Below, one piece after another: positions 23,976 through 34,400 of a stretch of 64,000 nt of DNA. Position 1 is the stretch's first letter. Each line of letters begins with the position of its first letter. The notes below the pieces were generated by a model. The model worked only from the letters and a program-made list of their open reading frames with translations. It made no database searches and had not been told where the DNA came from. The translations under genes and the position numbers were made by a program. Source of the stretch: Solibacter sp039934035 (lineage in GTDB: Bacteria; Acidobacteriota; Terriglobia; Bryobacterales; Bryobacteraceae); NCBI GenBank assembly GCA_039934035.1, contig JBDTMZ010000050.1, positions 1 to 64,000 on the forward strand, written 5' to 3'.

Positions 23976-25644
23976 GATCCCACCCTTCTACGTTCAGAAT
24001 GACCGGGGTATGCAAGCGGCGCATCTGCGTGATCAGCCAGACCAGTTCTTCATCCAGCGGCGCGGGCGTGTAGTCGCCTTCAGCGCGAGTCATGCGCAGC
24101 GGCAGACGCAGCACTTCCTCCTCCGCCCCGGCGAAGTACGCCGAGTAGCAGAGCAGTGCATCTCGATGTTCCGGCAGTTCGCCAGTCTCGGGATAGCCGC
24201 GCAAATCGAGCCAGCGCTCGCGATCCATCAGTACAAAATCGCAGGCGTTCACGTGCAGGAAGGCCGGCCTGCCGATCTCCCTGCGCTGCGCCTGCGCTCC
24301 TGCCAGTCGCGTCTCCCAATCGATGCCGACGGACCGCTCGCCGGTCACGCTGGAGATCCATTGCCGCGGTAGCTTCATCGGGAGTGCAGCGGTCGCCGAC
24401 TTCCTGCACGCACAGGCCAGCACGCGAAAATTCAGCATACGGGTATCGCCCGGCAGCGCTTTGCCTTCGCGGTCGGGCGCCAGCAGCAGTTTGGCGACGC
24501 TGCCCGGCGCCAGCGGCAGTGGAATGCGCAACGGCGTCACGCCCTTCACTTTCGCGGCGCCGATCACCGGACCGTCTTCCAGGCGCACTACGAGTTCGAA
24601 AGGTAGTCCACTTAAACTGGGACCGGGTTCCACTACCAGGCACAGATCCTGCTGCTCTGCTCCGATGCGAACCACTAGTTCCGCATCGCCGGCGGCCCAG
24701 TGGAACTTCTCCGTTCCCGACTCTTCCAGGCGGTGCCAGCCCTCGCCCCAATACTCGATGCCCAGGCCAAAAATATTACTTCCTGCGGCGCGCAGCCAGC
24801 CGATCGTACGCAGCATCCGCAGGCGGGCGCCCCCGGCGAGTTGGCGGACCAGCGTGGGCCGCATGGCTCCCCAATCGCGCAGCGTGCCTTGCTCGCCCGC
24901 CGGTCGAGCCCACTCGCAGCGGAAACAGCGGACGTCCAGAATGCGCAAATCGTCGAGCAGGGGGAGTCCGCCGTCCTCTGCCACCAGACGGAAGGCGCGG
25001 GTGTCTTCGGGAAGCCAAAGCCGTACGGTGGTGCGCTCCGCGATGGCAAACTCCGCGACCATCGTGCCCTCCGGGTCGACGACATGCAGAGTCTGTGGCA
25101 GGGCGCCGGCGCCGGGCCCCGGTTCGAGTTCCAACTCCAGCGCCGCGCCTGGGCGGCCCGCGCGCAAATTCACTTCGCCTGCGCCGGCCATCCAGCGGAA
25201 AACCTCGCCATCCCCTTCCGGCGGAAACCAGCCCTCGCCAAAGTGAATGCCCGAATCGGGTGGCGTGATGTCGTCCGCCGCATTCGCGCGCCAGCCATCG
25301 GCCGTCAGGCGGAAACTGCCTTCGCGGGCGTGAAGCCAATCGCCCTGGTAGCAATCGATGCGGTAGAGCCGGCCTTTTACCAGCCGGCGCGCGGCCAGGA
25401 AGGCAAACAGTTCGTTAGAAAACCGTACGTTGGTTTGCGTACATAACACGAACTCTCCGCGCGCTGCCCGCAGCGCCGCATTGCGCTGTCCGGGTTCCAC
25501 TACCATTACTTCCGCCGCCACCTGGTACTGCGTGGCCAGTGCATTCCAGTGGGCCAAAAAGGCCTCGCTCCCGGCGCCGCAAGTTGCCGCCGCGATCACG
25601 GAAACATAGGGTGGCTGCGCAATTGGTAATGGCCGGTCGAGCAT
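23965..25644 (-). CDS. Degenerate GT2-like paralogue, probable pseudoenzyme (559 aa)
   Basis: Clearly related to the two other inserted-domain GT2 proteins in length plan and ends, but the key motifs are altered. The N-terminus YVSVIAAATCGAGSEAFLAH lacks the ARNDxHGGN motif. About 45 residues present in the paralogues are missing before RAARGEFVLCTQTNVRF, where TNxDI has become TNVRF (71-75). At the C-terminus NACDFVLMDRERWLDLRGYP is kept, but the IYHIEHG motif is replaced by MTRAEGD. The beta-rich middle remains (LELEPGPGAGALPQTL, LVVEPGPSLSGLPFEL). It may bind glycan without catalysis or partner its neighbour. The frame is intact for 559 codons, so selection seems to maintain it. First gene of its operon. 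Confidence 0.75.
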   Translation of the reverse strand: MLDRPLPIAQPPYVSVIAAATCGAGSEAFLAHWNALATQYQVAAEVMVVEPGQRNAALRAARGEFVLCTQTNVRFSNELFAFLAARRLVKGRLYRIDCYQGDWLHAREGSFRLTADGWRANAADDITPPDSGIHFGEGWFPPEGDGEVFRWMAGAGEVNLRAGRPGAALELELEPGPGAGALPQTLHVVDPEGTMVAEFAIAERTTVRLWLPEDTRAFRLVAEDGGLPLLDDLRILDVRCFRCEWARPAGEQGTLRDWGAMRPTLVRQLAGGARLRMLRTIGWLRAAGSNIFGLGIEYWGEGWHRLEESGTEKFHWAAGDAELVVRIGAEQQDLCLVVEPGPSLSGLPFELVVRLEDGPVIGAAKVKGVTPLRIPLPLAPGSVAKLLLAPDREGKALPGDTRMLNFRVLACACRKSATAALPMKLPRQWISSVTGERSVGIDWETRLAGAQAQRREIGRPAFLHVNACDFVLMDRERWLDLRGYPETGELPEHRDALLCYSAYFAGAEEEVLRLPLRMTRAEGDYTPAPLDEELVWLITQMRRLHTPVILNVEGWDRGD

Positions 25645-25651
25645 GTATACT
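25623..25651 (+). promoter_or_regulatory. Promoter of the fucose/carbamoyl operon
   Basis: TTGGTA (25623-25628) and TATACT (25646-25651) are separated by exactly 17 bp. Transcription would begin near 25658, after the in-frame ATG at 25654, so the start codon at 25672 is favoured. The -35 lies inside the first codons of the divergent gene, giving very compact packing. Confidence 0.5.
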
Positions 25652-25671
25652 GAATGTTACCAACTCTCAAA

Positions 25672-26631
25672 ATGACTTCCGGTTCTTCGGGCTGTGAGTT
25701 TGTCAGCCTGGTACTCCCCGCGTTTAACGAGGAGCTGAATATTCGAAGGGTTCACGAAAACATCCGGCGTGTCTTTGGTACTTCCGAAAACCTGGAAATC
25801 ATTTTTGTGGACGATGGATCGACGGACTCTACCGCACGTTGCGTGCGCGAACTCCGCCAGCAGGATTCCGGGGTTCGCCTGATCCGCTTCGGCCGGAATT
25901 TCGGTCATCAGGCCGCCCTGCTCGCGGGCATCGAAGCCGCGGGCGGCGCAGCGGTCATTACGCTGGATTGCGACCTCCAGCATCCTCCCGAGCTGCTGCC
26001 CCAGATGGTGCAGGCATGGCGCGACGGAGCCCGGTTGGTGCAGATGGTTCGCCGTCAGACCGCGGACGCCGGCTGGTTTAAGAGCGCCTCGTCACGCGCG
26101 TTCTACTGGTTCATCAATCACGTCAGCGAAGTGCCGATCGCCGCCGGCGCGGCAGATTATCAACTGCTCGATCGCCACGTGGTGGACGCCATCCTGATGT
26201 TCAAAGATCGTGAACCCTTCCTGCGTGGCCTGGTCGCCTGGCTCGGGTTCACCCCTTTGCGCATCGAGTACGATGCGCCGGCCCGCACCGCCGGAGCCAG
26301 TTCCTACACGCTGCGCAAGATGGTGAAGCTCGCGTTTCAAGCCGCGGCGGCGCTCTCGCCGAAGCCGTTGCGGTTCTCCCTGTACCTGGGTTGCCTGACG
26401 GCGTTGTTCTGTCTGCTCTACAGCCTGTATGCGGTGATCGAATTTTCGCGCGGCAACACCGTGCAGGGCTGGACCTCGATGATCATGACGGTGACCTTTC
26501 TGGGCGCCGTGCAGTTGATTTCCGTGGGAGTGCTCGGCGAATACATCGCGCGGATTTACGAACAGTCGCGCAATATGCCGCGTTTCGTAGTAGTGGAGAG
26601 CGACGCACCCGCGCCGCAGTTCAAGACGTGA
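25672..26631 (+). CDS. Family 2 glycosyltransferase, polyprenyl-phosphate type with two C-terminal TM helices
   Basis: A 319-aa protein of the DPM1/GtrB/ArnC type. FVSLVLPAFNEELNIRRVHE and IIFVDDGSTDSTARCV form the nucleotide-binding part, and ITLDCDLQHPPELLPQM carries the DxD motif. Two hydrophobic helices follow near residues 235-300 (LGCLTALFCLLYSLYAVIEF; MTVTFLGAVQLISVGVLGEY), then the conserved GEYIARIYEQSRNMPRFVV ending. Such enzymes load a sugar on undecaprenyl phosphate for use by a GT-C enzyme outside; the next gene encodes one. ATG 25672 is chosen over 25654 because the promoter -10 sits at 25646-25651. Confidence 0.88.
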   Translation: MTSGSSGCEFVSLVLPAFNEELNIRRVHENIRRVFGTSENLEIIFVDDGSTDSTARCVRELRQQDSGVRLIRFGRNFGHQAALLAGIEAAGGAAVITLDCDLQHPPELLPQMVQAWRDGARLVQMVRRQTADAGWFKSASSRAFYWFINHVSEVPIAAGAADYQLLDRHVVDAILMFKDREPFLRGLVAWLGFTPLRIEYDAPARTAGASSYTLRKMVKLAFQAAAALSPKPLRFSLYLGCLTALFCLLYSLYAVIEFSRGNTVQGWTSMIMTVTFLGAVQLISVGVLGEYIARIYEQSRNMPRFVVVESDAPAPQFKT

Positions 26632-28832
26632 GCGCACCCAGTCCAGTCAAAGCGCCTCCTGCCCAACCGCAAGCCGGAGCACCCCCGCGCGTCCTGCCTT
26701 ACGTGGTCGCGCTGCTGCTTTTGCCGGTGCTGGTGCTCTGGCGCCAGGACGACCCGCTGTATACCCCGCTGTGGCAGACCGATCCGTGGTTCTATCTGGG
26801 GTATTTCCGCGATCTGGTCAACTTCAAGCGCGACCTGTTTCCCGGGTTCTATTACGGCAGTCGCCTCCCCTGGGTGCTCCCGGGATATGCGATGCACCAC
26901 TTGTTTTCACCGCTCCTGGCCAACGCGATCATGCACCTCGGCGTGCATTCCGTGTGCGTGCTCAGCCTCTTTTTCACCCTGCGCCGCATCGCCGGCATCC
27001 GTAGCGCCTACCTGGCCGCCATGATTTTCGGACTCCACCCCTGGCTCTGGGCAGCCACCGGCTGGGACCACGTGAACGGCGCCGCCGTTGCCTACTACCT
27101 GCTGGCCATGGCGCTGCTGACGCGCGCCGCTGACAAGCCTGCGCCCCCGTGGACTCTGCTGGCGGCCGGCATGGCCGTTGCCGGTTCCATCTGGACACAC
27201 CTTTACCTCGCCGCCTTTGCGCCCTTCCTGGCGCTTCACTATTTCGTTCTGGTCTGGACCTGGCAGCGGGAGCCGTTACGCCGCGCCCTCGCTCGATTTT
27301 GCTTGTGGACCGGTAGCGGGTTCGCCCTCTTCACCGCGCCACTTTGCATAATCAACGGTCTCTGGGTGGACGGCAACTTCTGGTTCTGGACGCCCTCGCT
27401 GCGCACCGCGCAGGCGGTCACAACGAAATACATCTGGACGGAGAGTCTCTGGTATCAGGGGCAGTTGGTGAGCTACCTGTGGATTGTCACCGCCGCTTCG
27501 ATCGTGGCTCTCGCCCTGCTTCCCACTGCCTGGAAACAGGTGCGGGAGTCGCGCAAAACAGCCGGCCTGCTCTTCGCCGTGGAGTTGCTTGGGCCCACCA
27601 CGCTGATGGTGCTGTTGCAATTTCGCGGTATCACGCTGCTGGGCCACTATTACTACGCCTGCTACCTGTTTCCGGCCGTATTCCTCGTGCTGGCCGCGGC
27701 CTACTGGCAGGCGACCGGCACGATGGACGCCAAGACCTGGCAAATCACCAGCGTCGTTGCCACACTCGCCTTCGGCCTGATCTGGGTCTCTCCACGCTCC
27801 AACGGCATCCTGCTGAAAGCTCTGCCCGCGTGGGTGCCGTTGCTGCTGACTGCCGGTGTGCTCGCCGCCGCCTTCTATCTCCGCCGCTCGACGCTCGGGA
27901 CCTGGCTCTCGCTCTCCGCCCTGGTGCTGCTCACCAGCATGATGTACGACGGCGATTTTCACTACGTTGGCGTCCACAGCACCCGCCAGGAATATGTGCG
28001 CGTGATGAACAATCGCCGCATCGTGGAACAGGACCGTCACGGCCAACCCACACGCTTCTGGTACGACCGCGAGGAGCCGGGCTGGCTCGAGTATTTCGCG
28101 CTGAACGCCAGCTACATGGCGGAGTTCGCGCGCATCGGCGAACGTTTTCCGCGGGACTGCGATCCGCAGGTCGAACCCGGCAGCCTCGCCGTGGTCACGT
28201 CCAGCAAGCCGAATACACCGGACCTGGCCATCAGCGCGTTGACCAATTGCTGGCAGAGCGCCGGAGTCAAACCGGCCCTTCAGACCGTGCAGCGGGTAGA
28301 CCGGCCGGAACACCCGTACACCCTGGTAGTGCTCAAGGCGGTAGACGATTTCTCGCAGCGCCGCCCGCTGCGCGTCAATTTCGACGGCAAGGGGCGCGGC
28401 ACCCTCGAACTCGTGCCGGATGCGGTAGAACTGCGCTACTTGCCGCTCGAAATGTGGGGCGCTTCGGCCGGAGCCTCGGTGCAGCGCATCGCGGGCGACC
28501 TCACCGCGCAGACCCCGCCGGGTGCGAGCGATTACGCCTTCACGTATGCACCGCTGATCGTACCGGAAACCGCCACGTACCGCTTCGAGCTCAAGTTCCG
28601 GCTACTAAGTGGGAAGATCGCGTTCGGTGCGTTTCCGGCCGATGAATCGCGTTGGCTCGCCAACGACATCGGCGGCCGCTCGACCCCCGAAGGCCACATC
28701 CTGGCCTTTACCGCACCTCTGCAGGCCGGCCAAACCGTGCTCATGCGCATCGCCAATAACAATGCGACTCCCGCTCCCAGCCGGTTTGCGATTCTCGAGA
28801 CTTCCGTCACCGCTATCGCGCCGCCAAAGTGA
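26628..28832 (+). CDS. Polytopic membrane protein, GT-C-like, with C-terminal soluble domain
   Basis: A 734-aa protein with about 11 hydrophobic segments up to residue ~440, then about 290 residues of soluble sequence. Loop 1 holds QTDPWFYLGYFRDLVNFKRD; the DPxFYxGY pattern also occurs in the protein at 39569-41341, so the two share a family. The pairing with the upstream polyprenyl-phosphate GT2 by a GTGA overlap suggests that GT2 makes the donor and this protein transfers the sugar periplasmically. The C-terminal domain (from about VEQDRHGQPTRFWYDREEPG) ends in a beta-rich segment that may bind glycan. GTG 26628 is the start; the longer open frame upstream is a shadow. Confidence 0.75.
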   Translation: MSAPSPVKAPPAQPQAGAPPRVLPYVVALLLLPVLVLWRQDDPLYTPLWQTDPWFYLGYFRDLVNFKRDLFPGFYYGSRLPWVLPGYAMHHLFSPLLANAIMHLGVHSVCVLSLFFTLRRIAGIRSAYLAAMIFGLHPWLWAATGWDHVNGAAVAYYLLAMALLTRAADKPAPPWTLLAAGMAVAGSIWTHLYLAAFAPFLALHYFVLVWTWQREPLRRALARFCLWTGSGFALFTAPLCIINGLWVDGNFWFWTPSLRTAQAVTTKYIWTESLWYQGQLVSYLWIVTAASIVALALLPTAWKQVRESRKTAGLLFAVELLGPTTLMVLLQFRGITLLGHYYYACYLFPAVFLVLAAAYWQATGTMDAKTWQITSVVATLAFGLIWVSPRSNGILLKALPAWVPLLLTAGVLAAAFYLRRSTLGTWLSLSALVLLTSMMYDGDFHYVGVHSTRQEYVRVMNNRRIVEQDRHGQPTRFWYDREEPGWLEYFALNASYMAEFARIGERFPRDCDPQVEPGSLAVVTSSKPNTPDLAISALTNCWQSAGVKPALQTVQRVDRPEHPYTLVVLKAVDDFSQRRPLRVNFDGKGRGTLELVPDAVELRYLPLEMWGASAGASVQRIAGDLTAQTPPGASDYAFTYAPLIVPETATYRFELKFRLLSGKIAFGAFPADESRWLANDIGGRSTPEGHILAFTAPLQAGQTVLMRIANNNATPAPSRFAILETSVTAIAPPK

Positions 28833-28835
28833 CTC

Positions 28836-29765
28836 ATGGTACAAAGGCGTTACATGGTTCGTCGCGTACTCTACCCCGCCGGCGTACGGTTTGCCGACTT
28901 CGTAGATTTTCAGATCAACTTCCTGAACTACCGCACGGGGCTGCTGATCCCGAGCACCGAAGTCTGGGTGGGCGACCGTCTGACCATGCGTATCAACTCA
29001 CTCGCGTGCAAAGGCGAGGAATTGGATCCGGACCGCGCGGTGATTGGCGTCTTCGGCGACAGCGCGAGCTTCGGATCCGAGACTGACGCGTGGCCGTTTC
29101 GCCTCGACATCCCGGGCTATCAGGCGCTGCTCACCTCCGTGGAAGGGCACGATTTCACACGAATGCAAACCCGCTTCCAGGAACTGCGGGAGCAGGTCCA
29201 ATTCGAGGCCACTATCGTGACCGGCAGTTGGCACAATCTCGTCTATAACCGGCACGACGAAGTGTATTGGAACGAGGTCTTCGATTCGTTTTGCGGGAAA
29301 AATCAGAAAACCGCTTTCTGCACGCTGCCCGCCGGAATCGACGAATACGCCTGCGAGCATGGCATCCAGCACTGGGTCACCAACGGAGCCAGGGGCAACC
29401 CCTTTGCCGGCTGGGGCTCGTGGCCGCTGGATGCCGAAAAGACGCGCGAAATCTACACCGGCCTGCTACGCTACAACGCCTTCGTGCGGCGCTATTGCAA
29501 AGCCTTCGGCGCCATTCTGATCGACCTCTTCGAGGCCTGGCGCCCGGAGGACCCGGAAGTGCTCGCCTCAGGATATTTCGACCCCTGCCATCCGCGTCCG
29601 GAGATCTACCACAAACTGGCCGCGGTCGCGCGCGAGGCCCTCGCGCCCCGCTTGCCTAAGCGGCAATCGGGACCCTCGCGCCCCTTCGTGCCGTCCGCGC
29701 CGGCGATGCCCGATACAGCGTCAGAGCCGCAACTTCCAGGCACCAAAGTCTACCCTCTCTGGTGA
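28836..29765 (+). CDS. SGNH/GDSL-like hydrolase
   Basis: A 309-aa protein with VIGVFGDSASFGSETD (block I GDS motif with the candidate nucleophile Ser) and, near the end, YFDPCHPRPEIYHKLA, where D-x-x-H gives the Asp/His pair typical of block V. WHNLVYNRHDEVYW may supply the oxyanion-hole Asn. Such proteins often remove or add acetyl groups on polysaccharides. The last 45 residues are a Pro-rich tail. It starts 3 bp after the previous stop and its TGA overlaps the next possible start (TGATG), so it belongs to the operon. No clear signal peptide is seen, so action in the cytoplasm or on a lipid-linked intermediate is possible. Confidence 0.7.
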   Translation: MVQRRYMVRRVLYPAGVRFADFVDFQINFLNYRTGLLIPSTEVWVGDRLTMRINSLACKGEELDPDRAVIGVFGDSASFGSETDAWPFRLDIPGYQALLTSVEGHDFTRMQTRFQELREQVQFEATIVTGSWHNLVYNRHDEVYWNEVFDSFCGKNQKTAFCTLPAGIDEYACEHGIQHWVTNGARGNPFAGWGSWPLDAEKTREIYTGLLRYNAFVRRYCKAFGAILIDLFEAWRPEDPEVLASGYFDPCHPRPEIYHKLAAVAREALAPRLPKRQSGPSRPFVPSAPAMPDTASEPQLPGTKVYPLW

Positions 29766-29776
29766 TGCGCCCCTTC

Positions 29777-31456
29777 ATGCGGATCCTAGGAGTCTCCTGC
29801 TTTTATCACGACGCCGCCGTCGCGTCACTCGACCACGGGCGCATCACTTTTGCCATTCACGAGGAGCGCCTCTCTCGCGCCAAGCACGATGCCTCGCTGC
29901 CGCGTAGGGCCATCCAGGCGGCTTTGCAGCACAACGGGTGGCGGCCTGAAGACGTGGACCGCGTGGTGTTTTACGAGGACCCCGGGCTGAAACTGCGCCG
30001 CTTGCAGGATCAGGCGGAGCGCTTCTGGCCCGACAGCCAACTGCTGAAGGAAGTGGGCATCCCGAGCTATCTGCAGAATAAGTACCCGGTGGCCGACATG
30101 CTTCGCAGGGAGTTTGGCTTCCGCGATGTCGTGACCGGTAATCACCATCAGTCGCACGCCGCCTCTTCCTTCTACACGTCGCCCTTCGAGAACGCCTTGA
30201 TACTGACGCTCGATGGCGTCGGCGAGTACGAATCCGCCGCGGTCTTTCTGGGAAGGGGCAACCGGCTGGAGCGCGTGCTCTCCATCAATTTTCCGGATTC
30301 GCTGGGCTTGTTCTATTCCGTTTTCACCCAGTATCTGGGCTTCGAAGTCAACGAAGGCGAATACAAGGTGATGGGCTTGGCGCCCTACGGCAAACCCACG
30401 TTGCTCGATCGCATACTCGGCCCGGTGCTGCGCCTCGAAGAAGACGGCACGTTTCGCCTCAATCTGGACTTCTTCAATTTTTGTAGCATCGAGCGCCACT
30501 ACCGGGATCGCTTGATCGCGCACCTCGGCGTTCCACCGCGCACAGCGGCGGACCCGATGACGCAGGCGCACTGCGACCTCGCGGCCAGCGTGCAACAGGC
30601 GCTGGAACTGGCGGTCTGCAATCTGCTGCGCGCCATGCTGCTCAAATATCCTGGGAAGGACGTTTGCCTGGCTGGCGGGGTGGCGCTCAATTGCACCGCC
30701 AACGCGCGCCTGATCCGCGATTTCGGCATCCGCCTCCACATCCACCCGGCTGCCGGCGACGCCGGCGGAGCTTTGGGAGCGGCGCTCTTCGAAGCGGCCA
30801 GGCACTCGCCGGAAGATCAATTGTTGCGGCCCGAATTTACGCCTTACCTGGGCATGTCGTTCTCCGCGCCGCAGATCGAGCAGGCGCTGGCCGCACGCGG
30901 CGTGGCCTTCCAGCGCCCCGTGAACACCGCCGCGCATCTGGCGCGCCGCCTCGCCAACGGCGACGTCGTCGCCATTGTGCACGGACGCGACGAGTGGGGA
31001 CCGCGGGCGTTGGGCGCGCGCAGTATTCTCGCCGACCCGCGCCAGGCCGGCATGAAGGACCACCTCAACGCGAAGATCAAATTCCGCGAAGAGTTTCGTC
31101 CCTTCGCTCCGGTAGTCATGGAGCAGCACTACGGAGAATATTTCGAGACGCTCGGCATGGCTGCCAGCCCCTACATGCTGTTCACCCACAAAGCGCTGCG
31201 TCCGGAATCCACCGCTGCCGTCGTGCATGCCGACCTCACCAGCCGCGTGCAGACCGTGAACGCCGCGCAGAACGCCTACCTTTACGAAATCCTGCGCGAA
31301 TTCCACGCGCTCACCGGAGTTCCGGTGTTGATCAACACCTCATTCAACCTGCGCGGCGAGCCGATCGTGAGCAGTCCCGCCGACGCCCTCAAGACCTTCT
31401 ACGCCTCCGGTATCGATTGCCTGGCCATTGAGGATTTCGTCGTCGGGAAGTCATGA
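29777..31456 (+). CDS. NodU/CmcH-family carbamoyltransferase
   Basis: A 559-aa protein beginning MRILGVSCFYHDAAVASLDH, with IHEERLSRAKHDASLPRRAI and GNHHQSHAASSFYTSPFE, which are signature segments of the N-terminal TsaD-like domain. The C-terminal part has GRDEWGPRALGARSILADPR and VPVLINTSFNLRGEPI, typical of NodU/CmcH/TobZ. These enzymes make carbamoyl-AMP from carbamoyl phosphate and ATP and transfer the carbamoyl group to a hydroxyl; here probably a sugar in the glycan. ATG 29777 matches the family N-terminus; in-frame starts at 29762 and 29765 are possible through overlap with the previous stop. Confidence 0.92.
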   Translation: MRILGVSCFYHDAAVASLDHGRITFAIHEERLSRAKHDASLPRRAIQAALQHNGWRPEDVDRVVFYEDPGLKLRRLQDQAERFWPDSQLLKEVGIPSYLQNKYPVADMLRREFGFRDVVTGNHHQSHAASSFYTSPFENALILTLDGVGEYESAAVFLGRGNRLERVLSINFPDSLGLFYSVFTQYLGFEVNEGEYKVMGLAPYGKPTLLDRILGPVLRLEEDGTFRLNLDFFNFCSIERHYRDRLIAHLGVPPRTAADPMTQAHCDLAASVQQALELAVCNLLRAMLLKYPGKDVCLAGGVALNCTANARLIRDFGIRLHIHPAAGDAGGALGAALFEAARHSPEDQLLRPEFTPYLGMSFSAPQIEQALAARGVAFQRPVNTAAHLARRLANGDVVAIVHGRDEWGPRALGARSILADPRQAGMKDHLNAKIKFREEFRPFAPVVMEQHYGEYFETLGMAASPYMLFTHKALRPESTAAVVHADLTSRVQTVNAAQNAYLYEILREFHALTGVPVLINTSFNLRGEPIVSSPADALKTFYASGIDCLAIEDFVVGKS

Positions 31457-34400
31457 GCGGCAGTACTCAACCCACCGGCGCGGGACTGCCTTCGGTCGCA
31501 GCCAGGGCGCGGCGACTCTATGCCGCTCGGGTGGCCAACACTTCCCTGGCGCCGCAGTGGTGGACCGCCGTAATTCTGACAGCCAGTTCCCGGCGGCAGG
31601 CGGCGCGCTACGAATGGGAGCTTCAACGCCGGCATGATGGCGGCAAGATTCCCTCCGGCGTGACGTATCTCGTCGTCCCGGACGTCGCCGACCAGCGGAT
31701 TGGCAGCGGTGGTGCCACGCTGAATGCGCTGCACGCGCTCATGGCGGTGAAGCTTTTCCAGAACGGCGGAGCCCCGCCGGGTTTCGACCTTACCGCCTGG
31801 TGGAGCGCGCAGCGCGTGCTGATGATCCACGCCGGCGGCGATTCGCGCCGCCTGCCGCAATATTCGTTATCCGGCAAACTCTTTAGCGCCGTGCCCGTGA
31901 GCACCCCGTGGGGCGAGACCAGTACGGTTTTCGACGAGATGCTGGGACTGTCCACGGCCTGGGTGGAGCGCCTGCCCTCCGGTCTGGTCGTAGGCTCCGG
32001 CGACGTGATTCTCACCTTCGATGCCGCGGAAGTCAACTGGGATCGTCCCGGTGTGAGCGGCGTGGCGATGCGTCAACCGGCCGTCACCGGAACCCAGCAC
32101 GGCGTGTACGTGACCAACGAGCAGGGACGCATCTACGCGTTTCTCCAAAAGCCGTCACTGGCGGAACTGAGTGCGTCGGGCGGGCTGCTGGCCGGTGACC
32201 AGGTGGCTCTCGATAGCGGCCTGATGCGTTTCGCGCCCGACGCCGCCGCGCGCCTCACCGAACTGGCGGGCCTCAAGCCGGTGGACGGCATTTATCGACT
32301 CGGCGACGGCATCATCGGACAAGCCGTCGCCGCCGATGGCAAGCCTCCGGAGATCGACCTCTATCAGCACGTCACCATGGCGCTCACCGGCCAGTGGACG
32401 CCCGGACCGCAGGATAGCGACGCGCTCCATACACTCGCCGGCCACCTGAGAGACATCCCCTTCTGGTGCTCCATAGTCTCGGGCGACTTCACTCACATCG
32501 GCACCACCGCGCTATTCCGCCAGTTGATGACTGGCGACAAACTGCCGGGCGATCTGCAGGCGGTGCAGCAGCGGCTGGGCGCCACCCGCCAGCCCGGTGT
32601 GCGGTCGGCCGGCGTGGTCACCGACAGTGTGCTAGCCGGTGGCGCGGATTTGGGCGCCAACAGCGTGGTGATCGAATGCCATCTGAATTCGCACGTGCGT
32701 GCCGCGTCGGGCAGCGTCCTGCACGGGCTCGATGGCATCTCCGGCGCGATCGATATTCCGGAAGATACGGTCGTGCATCAACTCCCGGTGGAACTGCCGG
32801 ATGGGCGCAGCGGCATCGTACTCCGCGTGTACGGGGTGGAAGACGACGCCAAGGTGAGCGTGACGCAAGGCGCGGCCACCTGGTTCGGCCGCCCCCTGCT
32901 CGGAGCCGTGCAGGCCCTGGGATTGCGCACCGAGGAAGTGTGGCCCGGGCTGCCGCCCGAACAATGGACGCTGTGGAATGCGCTGCTGTTTCCCGTCGCT
33001 TCGGTGGATGAAGCATGGGCGTGCGCACGCTGGATGTTGACTCTCGACCAGGACTATCCGGTCGCAAAGTGGCGCCGCAGCGAGCGGCTTTCACTCGGCG
33101 GCGGCGCGCAGTATGCCGACGGCAGAGCCTTGGAAGCGGCACGGTCGCGCCGGCTACAGGCCACCTGGCGGATTCTAGCCTTGTCCCTGGTGGATTCGGG
33201 AGCGGACATACGGCCGCTTCTCGCCAACGCGCCGAATATCGCAGCCCTCAGTGCCACCGGGGAAGCGCTGTGCGCGCGAGCGCGGGAACTGGAAGCGGAG
33301 GCGCCGACGGAATCGGCCAGCCGGTATTACGCCGCCAACCTGTTCTTCGGGCAGGCTGGCTTGCTGGACGAGGCATCGGAAGCGCACACCGCGGCGTTTC
33401 GTCTGGTGGAGCGCGCCGTGCGGGCCGGCAACTACGCGGCCGCGCCCGCCACGGCCCCGAAGTGGGCCTTGCAGGAAGTGACCGTGGAGGGGCCGGCCCG
33501 AATCGATCTTGGCGGCGGCTGGAGCGACACGCCGCCCTTTTGCCTGGATTGGGGCGGCACCGTGCTGAATGTGGCCGTGCTGCTGAACGGCGCGTACCCG
33601 ATTCGCACCACCATCCGGCGCCTTCCCGAACCGGTGGTGAGGTGCATCTCCGATGAGGATGGCCTGACCGCCCACTATCGCAGCCGTGAAGAGTTGCTGC
33701 TCCCGCCCCGCCCCGGCGATCCGTTTTCCATTCCCCGCTCGGCCCTGTGCCTCTATGGACTCCTGCAACAGGAAGAGCCGCTTTCTGTGACCCTCGAACG
33801 TATGGGGGGCGGAATCGAGATTCGAACGGCGGTGGCATTGCCCATGGGTTCCGGCCTGGGCACCAGCAGCATCGTGGCCGCGGTTATTTTACGCGCTCTG
33901 GCCGAAATGCTGGGCTGGCCCGTCAGCGATCGGACGCTGGCCCACCACGTGATGGACCTGGAGCAGCGCATGACTACCGGTGGCGGCTGGCAGGATCAGA
34001 CCGGCGGAATCTTTCCGGGCGCGAAGCTTACCGTCACCGGTCCGGGACTGCAACAGCGGATCCGCGTCCAGCCTCTGCTGTGGACTCCGCAACGGCAATC
34101 GGAGTTTGAGCAATTGGTCGTGCTTTATTACACGGGGATCCAGCGCGTGGCGCGCGGCCTGCTGCGTCAGGTAGTGGGACGCTATCTCGCGCGCGAGACC
34201 GCCTGCGTGCAGGTGTTGCATAGCATCAAAACCCTGGCGATGGAAATGGCCTACGCCATGCAGGATGGCGAGTGGGACCATTTGGGCAGGCTGCTGGACC
34301 GTCATTGGGAGTTGAACAAGACGCTGGATTCCAACACCGCGAATGCGCCGATTAATGGTCTGCTGGAAGCCGCCCGGCCGTTTCTGCACGGCGCGAAACT

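Noticed and set aside
22377..24002. 541-aa plus-strand frame over the inserted-domain GT2 genes
   Set aside because: Antisense to two genes with shared paralogous motifs; His/Arg/Gln-rich translation without any motif.
26391..26627. N-terminal extension of the 734-aa membrane protein
   Set aside because: It overlaps the GT2 gene; the GTG at 26628 with GTGA overlap gives a normal coupled start.
29825..31306. 493-aa minus-strand frame over the carbamoyltransferase gene
   Set aside because: Antisense shadow without recognisable domains or SD.
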